A stretch of 64,000 nucleotides of DNA from Oncomelania hupensis (taxonomy: Eukaryota; Mollusca; Gastropoda; Littorinimorpha; Pomatiopsidae): positions 26,737,564-26,801,563 of the forward strand of contig CM072511.1 in NCBI GenBank assembly GCA_036898135.1. The letters are read 5' to 3'. Positions 57,467 to 64,000 of this stretch are shown here, piece by piece (the stretch's first letter is position 1; every line of letters begins with the position of its first letter). Under the pieces are notes generated by a model, which saw only the letters and a list, made by a program, of their open reading frames with translations, did not search any database and was not told the DNA's origin. Both the position numbers and the translations under genes were made by a program.

Positions 57467-57624
57467 CTTCCTCCTGACTGGCTGTGCAGACCTGCTCGAC
57501 AATGGGTGCCGGATTTTCAGCGAAGAAAGAGTGGGCAGTGAGAATGGCCACCACAGCACCGGTGGTGAAGTGACTGCTTTGTCTGGCCAGGTATCGGCCG
57601 CACCCCAGCACCTCCATCATGTAC
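57467..57624 (-). CDS. SMG5: SMG5, penultimate exon (PIN domain)
   Basis: A 158-nt exon completing a Trp codon (TG|G), then YMMEVLGCGRYLARQ and ending CTASQEE plus the first base of Gly. It includes VVAILTAHSF and FFAENPAPIVEQ, corresponding to the C-terminal half of the PIN fold. Acceptor TTGCAG, donor GGAAG|GTAGTA. It joins both neighbours in phase. Confidence 0.88.
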
Positions 57625-58746
57625 CTGCAACAGTTCACACTATTTACAACAAGGGACAAATAAAATAAAACACTGTAATTCATACAACAGACCTGTTAGA
57701 CCCTTTTACCTCTGATGTGGCATTACAACATTGCATTTAATGCGACTGTAGAGCACTGGAGTCACATTTTTCCATGGGAGAAAACAGACTCTAGTTACTG
57801 GTGGCTGAGTTCTTTCCCATAGAAATATGACTTCCGCGCCCTGCCCTAAACAGAATATTTGATTTTACTATCTTCAGTTCTGGACAGCTGGGAATGTTTG
57901 TCATTCCAGACAGTTGGTAGTGAAAGGGCTATTGACTTATGCACTAATTTTGTACTGACAAATAGATGTAATTTTAAAATTTATTTTTAAAGATAGCACA
58001 AGAATGCAACCTGTAACAGTAATCATCAAGTAAGCTTCCTCAACAAGAAGCATTTAACCTGTAATATTTCACACATCCGTTCAGCATAAAAAACTCAGCA
58101 TTTTCACTTAACAGCACTAAACTTGTAGATCTATACAAGATACCAATGAAAGATTAGTTAGTCATTGTTTATAGGGTCTAGCGGACTGCAAATAGCTGAA
58201 TCAGGACCACAACTTGGTTGAAAGAGGGCTCACCCCTGATCCGTATAAAACATCTGCTGAAACAACCCTAAACACTGAAGCCACTCCACCAGCCGGTCAC
58301 TTTACAAAAAAGATATCCCATGCAGGGGATGCTGAGGCTGTACTCTAATTTATCGAACCACCATTTACAAAAACAAAATAGAATATAAACATCATTATAA
58401 AACATTACAAAACACATACATATAAAATGCCAACAATGCTAAATAATAATACCATAGGAAGCCCTAGTGACCATTTGGCAGAAAGTGTCCAATATCCCCA
58501 AGCTGACACAACAGACCCCATACACAAATGAGTTTTGGGAGAGTTTTCAAAAAAAAGGTAGGTGACTGGTCTAGCGAAGAAGATAGTAGATTGATAAAAT
58601 ATATTAGAAGCGAGAAAGAACACATGAGAATGACAGAAACAGTGGTAATTTAAAGCACTCAATTTCCACAAGGTGGGGATACTATTTATAAAGAAACCCC
58701 CGACATCCCGATGGGCGTTACTAATGAAAGATGCCAAATAACTCAC
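57625..58746 (-). other. SMG5 intron containing repeat copy B
   Basis: 1.1 kb intron. Half of it (58163-58725) is a copy of the 580-bp repeat family, ending about 20 bp from the exon donor at 58747. Confidence 0.8.
58163..58725 (-). mobile_element. 580-bp dispersed repeat family, copy B
   Basis: More diverged than copies A and C (for example GTTTATAGGGTCTAGCGGAC where the others have TTGCTTTAGGTCCAGCGGAC). It keeps the TATAAATAG-like box (minus strand near 58690) and the GACATCCCGATGGGCGTT 5' end. Confidence 0.7.
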
Positions 58747-58827
58747 CATAGGTCTCTGTGTCGTTTCTTGAAGATTCTCTGGTTATTGGCACTGACTGTT
58801 TCATTGGCCTTTTGAGCTCTAATGTAT
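58747..58827 (-). CDS. SMG5: SMG5 exon (PIN domain, basic linker)
   Basis: An 81-nt exon finishing a split Arg codon, then YIRAQKANETVSANNQ and RIFKKRHRDL plus two bases of Trp. The junction GNR-YIRAQK corresponds to the strongly conserved GNRYIRCQK of SMG5 proteins. Acceptor GTTGTAG, donor CTATG|GTGAGT. Confidence 0.93.
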
Positions 58828-59474
58828 CTACAACAGGGGAAATCGATACATGAATAAATATCAAACCCTAAACCCCCCCCCAATGCAAGAACACTTTACA
58901 AAGACAGACGTCATTCATGAAAAGGCGAATCAGAGAATAAAGAGAAAAAAGCTGAGAGGCGAAACAAAATATTACACATTTTTAAAATGCAAACAAAACC
59001 AAAGTCGTTTCTTTGCACAAGCCTCAAACTAACATCAAGAGTTAAAATACATTTTTCACTTTTGGATCCTTTTGCTCAGGCATACTAAACAATTACTTCA
59101 CTGCTACAACATTTGCATCCCTGGCCAAAGACGAAGTAATGTGCACTTTATACAGACGTTCATATCAAATATTAAAACAAGTGTGAAATGAGAACAACTG
59201 GTGTTCAAATGTCACCCGACGGAACTCAAGCTATAACAAGGTTTTGGGCAGAGCAACTGTAGTGTAAAATTGAGGATCTTCTGCATATATAAACACAGAC
59301 GTAGAACATTTTGCTTTAAGCGAAATGCGTGAACGTGACACATAAGAAGAGTGAAGGCTTCAGCATGGACCTTGACCTTAACTTTTGATACAGAAAGACC
59401 TGTACGATAAAACTTAAGAAGTGGAAAGAGAAAGCTTTGAACACAGATGGCCTTGGACAAGAAAACCTGCGGAC
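58828..59474 (-). other. SMG5 intron
   Basis: 647 bp; a C-run near 58873 and AT-rich sequence. No feature recognised. Confidence 0.8.
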
Positions 59475-59565
59475 CTGTTTCCCCGACGGAATTCTGCTTC
59501 CAGCCATCTGATGGCTTCCCGGGCCCCGCTGCTCTCCTTCTTTTGTACATCCAATTGGTCAATCA
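59475..59565 (-). CDS. SMG5: SMG5 exon (PIN domain core)
   Basis: A 91-nt exon that completes a Val codon and continues IDQLDVQKKESSGAREA, IRWLEAEFRRGN, plus two bases of Arg. VID-LD..KKE.-GAR-.IR-LE-EF--GNR is the conserved core of the SMG5 PIN-like domain. In SMG5 this domain is regarded as nuclease-inactive, unlike that of SMG6. Acceptor GTTTCAG, donor AACAG|GTCCGC. Confidence 0.96.
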
Positions 59566-59849
59566 CTGAAACGCAACACAGAAGACAACGGTTGAGAACT
59601 GTAAATGATGGAGAACCAAGATTAATGTCCTATTGCATGAGTGCTAAGGACCAACTGAACTATAAAAACACAGACCTGTTCACCCCTACCAATGCCAGTC
59701 AGGAGTAAGTAGACTGTCTGTCAGGAGTTTCATCTGTCTGTCAGGAGTACAGTACTGGAATACATTTTTTGAGAGATTGAGAAAACAGAAAACAAAAAGA
59801 CAGTTAAATTTACTACAAAACACACCAAAAAGTAAATTTGAAAAAGCAT

Positions 59850-60152
59850 TCACTTATTTATTGCTTTAGCAATAAACGAGCTTATTGTGCATTGGTTAGC
59901 CTGCTCTTGTTGCAAATGCTTGTGTCTACCACAGTTCACGTGCCTTTCAATGTAATTTCTACCGCCGTGTGCAACGCTGAAGTCAAGTTTGCAAATTTTG
60001 CAGTAAGCATAGTTTTCAGACCTTTCGGAGCTCGTTAAGCACTTATGGCAGTTATGCAGTTCTGAATAAGAAGCATTCCACTTCTGCGTATGAAGCATCT
60101 TCTTTTGGGGTGGTGTTTGTCCACCATCTTCTGCGTATTTTCTTTTCGGCAT
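59850..60152 (-). pseudogene. BED-like zinc-finger fragment (hAT-related), truncated
   Basis: From the ATG at 60152: MPKRKYAEDGGQTPPQKK, then a Cys-x2-Cys (YCKIC) with DFSVAHGGRNYIERHV and a His-x4-His (HVNCGRHKH), then a stop at 59850 after SSFIAKAINK. This pattern (CxxC...HGGxNxxxRH...KH) is the N-terminal DNA-binding finger of hAT-related and other domesticated transposase proteins. The catalytic remainder is absent. It is about 100 residues, so a short independent gene is not excluded. Confidence 0.6.
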
Positions 60153-60556
60153 CGCGAACAGACTGGTCACTTCGAAAACATGCACAAATGCTCGATCACA
60201 CACGAAACAAAGTGCGAGCGCCGGAAATAGAAACTTGTACAGGAAATTCCAGTTTTTGTCTTATTACGGAAAACTTATGAAACGGAAAAAAGAGCGTCTT
60301 ACTACCGAAAAAATTTTAAAACATTTTTTTTTCATCGCTCGCGTTTGAAACCGGAGTTTTTGTTCTCAAAACGGATAAGCGGATTTTTACAGTCAAAACT
60401 GAGAAAATCCGGTCAAACCGGAGGAGTGAACAGCTCTGAAAACATGAAAAAAATATGAGAAAAAAATGGAAATGCTATAAAATAAAAGCAGATTTGCCTG
60501 TGATTATTTCTTTGTTTTCTTTTAAATCCATAATTGTTTTAACTTTACAGTGTAGA

Positions 60557-60589
60557 GTATATATATATATGTATATATGTATATATATG

Positions 60590-60676
<87 letters not shown>
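60557..60676. repeat. (TA)n microsatellite
   Basis: About 120 bp of TA repeat with GTAT interruptions at the left. Confidence 0.97.
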
Positions 60677-60679
<3 letters not shown>

Positions 60680-61261
60680 CGAAAACCCTTGTTTCTGAGA
60701 ACATCCTATATAACGCTATGTAATGCAATCACTTGTAGACGGACCGCTAACCCTTACCCTAACCATTTTCAAGTTGTATATATGTCCCTAGCCCTTGCCC
60801 TAACCCTTTTGTCTAAAAAAATTTTTTTTTTGCGTTTCCCAGAACCCATTTCCGGAAGTCACCTTGGATCTGGGGACGGTCTCATGTTCCCGGATTCACT
60901 TTCCGTGTCCTCAGAAAACCGTACAGAGAACTGTTAACCGGTTATGTGGGGACATTTTATATATATATATAAATGCTACATTGTAAAGCTAAATCAATGA
61001 TAGACTTGTAACGCTACGCTATAAAGCTATAACAATGATAAGACATAAAAGAGAACAAAAAAATAATCACAGACAAATCTGCTTTTATTTTCTTTTTGAA
61101 AAAAAATATTGATGAAGATTTAAACAACCCAACAGACATGTCCTGTGCCAAAGTGGTGCTGAGTTAAGGAAATACTTGTCTACTACTGCAGTACTGTCAT
61201 TTCCTCACACAGAGATGAAAAGAAAGGTTGATGCAAGCATCTAAGCCTGATGAAGACCAAC

Positions 61262-61418
61262 CTGCTAAAGGTATGATGATGATACAGCGAGCGCTCTGCG
61301 CCAGCTCTTTGACCAGTGGCAAGTGCTGGCACAGCGAAGCAGCATCCACAATGGCATACGGCGGGAAGTGGGGCTGTTGCGTCGACTCCAAGTGACCCTC
61401 CAACTGACTCACCTCCGC
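61262..61418 (-). CDS. SMG5: SMG5 exon (start of PIN domain)
   Basis: A 157-nt phase-0 exon: AEVSQLEGHLESTQQP, then PYAIVDAASLCQHLPLVKEL and CIIIIPLA plus one base of Val. The VDAASLCQHLPLV...IIIIP pattern is the first beta strand and helix of the SMG5 PIN-like domain, with the single conserved Asp. Acceptor GTCACCAG, donor GCAG|GTTGG. Confidence 0.96.
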
Positions 61419-61612
61419 CTGGTGACATACACAGAAATCAGTTGGTAGTAGTTGCTATCGTTGGTTTTCTTTGGCCACAGCTCACCTCACCATGCAATGT
61501 CTACTATGGGTGTAGATAAAAAACAGAATTGCTGGCCACTAGCAAATTTGCTTACAAGAAAAAGAAAGATAGAGTGAGACTCAGATTCGTGCATTAAGAC
61601 ATTACATTACAT

Positions 61613-62190
61613 TACATAATTGTTGCTTTAGGTCCAGCGGACTCTTCCGAGCAAAATCAGGACCGGACAAGGACCGGACAACCCCCAATCCGCATAAAAG
61701 ATCTGCTAAAACAACCCTAGTGGGAAAACTGAATGCCCTCCACCAGCCAGTCACTTTACAATAAAGACATCCCACGCAGGGGACGGCTGAGGCTTCACCC
61801 CAACTTATCGAACCCCCGTTTACAAAAACAAAATAGAATACAAACATCATTATAAATTATCAACAAAACACATACATATAAAATGCCTACATTGCTAAAT
61901 AATAACATCATAGGAAGCCCTAGTGACCACCTGGCAGAAAGCGTCCAATATTCCCAAGCTGATCCAACAGACCTCATACACAAATAAGGAGTCTTGTCCC
62001 GGAAGAGTTTTCAAGAAAAAAGGTAGGAGACTGGTCTAGCGAAGAAGACGATAGTATAGCAGATTGATAGAGCAGAGCAGGAATGAGAAAGAGCAAATGA
62101 GAAAGACAGCGACAGTGGGAATTTAAAGCACTAAATTTCCAGAAAGTGGGGATACTATTTATACTGAAACCCCCGGCACCCCAACGGGGG
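61613..62190 (-). mobile_element. 580-bp dispersed repeat family, copy C
   Basis: Very similar to copy A throughout, with the same orientation, the same 5' end and TATAAATAG box. An extra 10-bp GGACCGGACA duplication lies near 61660-61680. On the plus strand it is preceded by a (CATTA)n tract (61590-61612), its microsatellite 3' tail. Confidence 0.75.
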
Positions 62191-62324
62191 TGTGCATTAA
62201 GACATTCCATTTATAACAAGGATGGAGGTCATAGGCTACTACAGTGTCCTTGAAACGTCCACTCTCACATTCCTCCCATTATAAATATCACAGAATACAC
62301 ATTTCGTGGAAAAGGGGAGGGGAT

Positions 62325-62669
62325 GCTGCATTATTCAGACTGATTTGTATCCCACTGCCATTCTCTCCTCTTTTGTCTCTGTCTGATCCGTAAGTGTGTA
62401 CACGGCTGTAAATATTTATACTTCCTGGGTCTAACCGGGCATATAAATAGCTGTGAATAGTTTTTTGCTATTCTATTTTTGTCTATTTTGTCATTTGTGT
62501 ACATAGTTGTAAATAGTGTTTACTTTTACTGTTCCGTCTTTTGGTGTATCGTAGCAAAAGCGATGTTTGATCAAGTGCATGTATTTTTATGTAATGGTTA
62601 TGTAAAGCGCGGTGAGTCTGGTCGTAGGCTGGAGTACCCGCTATATAAAAATCCGTTATTATTATTATT

Positions 62670-62698
<29 letters not shown>
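62325..62698 (+). repeat. Dispersed repeat with (TTA)n 3' tail, copy 2
   Basis: Plus-strand copy of the repeat at 46240-46735. It ends GTAAAGCGCGGTGAGTCTGG...CGCTATATAAAAATCCG and a TTA microsatellite (62657-62698), a terminus typical of LINE/SINE 3' ends in invertebrates. Confidence 0.7.
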
Positions 62699-62700
<2 letters not shown>

Positions 62701-62888
62701 CTTTTGCAGACAATGACATTCATCCACAATTACACCCTTGACACTAACAAGTACAAAACGTTAAATAACAACAGTATGGAACAACAACGTAGTAACATTG
62801 AAACAAAAAATCCACAACAGCCAAGTCACTTTCAGATTTGAAGCCAAGTATCATGATGCATACATTTATAATTTTATATATTAGTGAA

Positions 62889-63124
62889 TAATGAACATTG
62901 GGGTTTAACGTCTACACCCACCATTGGCGATATGGCAGACAGGGATAACCATTCTAGGGAGCAAGGGGTAGGGACCTAGATCAACACTGAACCACCAGAG
63001 CAATCATACTGCTATAATGGACAGTGAAAATTTGCCACTTTTCATTTCGCCCTTCCATGGAATTTGAACCTGGGTCACCTGTGCACCAAGCGAACGCTCT
63101 TCCATTTGAGCAAGAGCTACGGAG
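62889..63124 (-). mobile_element. tRNA-derived SINE, most complete copy
   Basis: In minus sense the head (63121-63055) has TAGCTCTTGCTCAAATGGAA as an A-box region and GGTTCAAATTCC as a B box. The body and the conserved tail (GCCATATCGCCAATGGTGGG...TTAAACCCC) follow, down to 62889. Shared with 48939-49128 and 39282-39832. Confidence 0.75.
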
Positions 63125-63267
63125 GAGGGAAAAAAGTCTTATTTAGTCCTGGGTTAGGATAAGAAAAATGTTTGTTAACCCTTTGTTAGGAGAGGTAATA
63201 AAGGTATATGATTTATGTTTTTCAGGGGGAAGGGAGATAGAGAGAGAGATGAAGAGAAAAAGAGAGA

Positions 63268-63283
63268 CAGTGAGAGTGAGAGT

Positions 63284-63330
<47 letters not shown>
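63268..63330. repeat. (GTGAGA)/(GA)n microsatellite
   Basis: GTGAGA units grading into pure GA repeat. Confidence 0.93.
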
Positions 63331-63332
<2 letters not shown>

Positions 63333-63369
63333 AACATGTACATAGGCAAGCAAAATATGGGATGTTTAC

Positions 63370-63429
63370 CTGAAGCCGTAGCTGTGCCATGTCACGCATA
63401 AGTTGGTTCCTGCGTGTTTCAGCATCTCT
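63370..63429 (-). CDS. SMG5: SMG5 exon (linker before PIN domain)
   Basis: A 60-nt phase-0 exon encoding RDAETRRNQLM and RDMAQLRLQ. The MAQLRLQ-plus-EVSQLEG junction with the next exon is the conserved coiled linker preceding the PIN-like domain in SMG5. Acceptor CATACAG, donor CTTCAG|GTAAAC. Confidence 0.93.
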
Positions 63430-63672
63430 CTGTATGAAAAAATAATAATAAAAAAAATTAATAAATACATTCCTAAATAAATACACAGAAAATGGTGCTG
63501 CATTAAACAAAACCACAAAAAAGAGATTATGGGCAAATATATAATAAAACATTCCAAATAAAATTAATGAAAATTAACTAACGCCACAGGACCCACCGTT
63601 CCTCTTCAAACCCTCTCTGTGTTAATGGCCCACAACCCCTGCCAATAAGCTGCCACAAAACCAAGCATTTAC

Positions 63673-63831
63673 CAATCTGTCCTGAGCCTGTTTCTCATCC
63701 CCTTCCACTTTAGTGTCCAGCTGTGTAGGGCCAAAGAATTCCGCCTGTTCCTCATTGTAAGTGAAGTCAAGGTCATCCATGTCTGCCAAGAAGTACCCAA
63801 AATGGCGCAAGGCACAAACTCGCACAAATGT
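63673..63831 (-). CDS. SMG5: SMG5 exon (helical region before linker)
   Basis: A 159-nt phase-0 exon: TFVRVCALRHFGYFLA, DMDDLDFTYNEEQAEFFGP and ending QAQDRL. It joins RDAETRR in frame. The acidic DLDF-Y stretch and QAQDRL match the region just before the SMG5 coiled linker. Acceptor GTTGCAG, donor GATTG|GTAAATG. The rest of the gene, with the 14-3-3-like domain, is beyond the right edge; 63832-64000 is intron. Confidence 0.9.
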
Positions 63832-64000
63832 CTGCAACAGTGAAGAATCACTCAAAACATACTCACTTTTTGCTAAGAAGGTAACCCGCATGTTGCCTCA
63901 TTAGTGACAAATACTACACATTCAAAAATAAATATAGGGAGTTAAAACAACTGATGTATATACAAGCCACCTCATCAGATTAGAAAGCAGGGAGACTGAA

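Larger units (their letters stand above)
59566..61261 (-). other. SMG5 intron with zinc-finger fragment and TA repeat
   Basis: 1.7 kb intron holding a BED-like zinc-finger fragment (59850-60152), a long (TA)n tract (60557-60676) and AT-rich DNA. A short duplicated CTGTCTGTCAGGAGT word lies near 59717-59748. Confidence 0.8.
61419..63369 (-). other. SMG5 intron with repeats
   Basis: A 1.95-kb intron that is mostly repeats: copy C of the 580-bp family, the TTA-tailed repeat copy 2, a SINE and a GA microsatellite. Little unique sequence is left. Confidence 0.85.

Noticed and set aside
62479..62841. 120-codon plus-strand frame
   Set aside because: Lies in the TTA-tailed dispersed repeat and its microsatellite.

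Overview
The window is animal genomic DNA. Two conserved host genes are recognisable from their exons, both on the minus strand. Exons 1-7 of a Groucho/TLE co-repressor gene run from about 43.9 kb down to 7.3 kb, and the rest of that gene lies beyond the left edge. The last seven exons of SMG5, a nonsense-mediated-decay factor, run from about 63.8 kb down to 57.1 kb, and its 5' part lies beyond the right edge. Long repeat-rich introns, tRNA-derived SINEs, abundant microsatellites and frequent AGGCCT words suggest a lophotrochozoan, most likely a mollusc (gastropod-like). That taxonomic call is inference.

The outstanding object is a 14-kb Polinton/Maverick-like (adintovirus-like) integrated element at 8253-22230. 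It sits in intron 5 of groucho, which would be only about 640 bp without it. It has inverted terminal repeats, a 5-bp target duplication (AAACT) and 13 tightly packed genes. These are a protein-primed family B DNA polymerase (5'-truncated), a double-jelly-roll-type major capsid protein, an A32/FtsK-type packaging ATPase, a retroviral-type DDE integrase, and nine small or structural genes. Every gene except the polymerase has an uninterrupted frame, which suggests recent insertion. Several of the nine have the look of families I have seen in uncharacterised proteins of other invertebrate genomes (from memory, not searched). I find no adenain-type protease.

The element's genes lie in divergent pairs with start codons only 22-36 bp apart. 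Most starts are preceded by a T-run and an A/T-rich box ending in (A/T)TTAAAAATG or a close variant, a candidate shared promoter. The 1.6 kb between the left terminal repeat and the polymerase is non-coding. It holds an AAAACTTA repeat cluster, three miRNA-precursor-like hairpins (two of them tandem copies with compensating stem changes) and a tandem-repeat block that stops exactly where polymerase coding begins.

Layout: 1-7278 groucho intron 7 with SINE and GA-repeat; 7279-8008 exons 7 and 6; 8253-22230 the element; 22.6-31.4 kb exons 5-3 in long introns; 31.4-43.2 kb a 12-kb intron 2 with a dead LINE, a SINE and a hAT-like fragment; 43.2-43.9 kb exons 2 and 1; 44-57 kb intergenic DNA with foldback element, microsatellites and dispersed repeats; 57.1-63.8 kb SMG5 exons, with introns carrying a roughly 580-bp repeat family, a BED-like zinc-finger fragment and SINEs.
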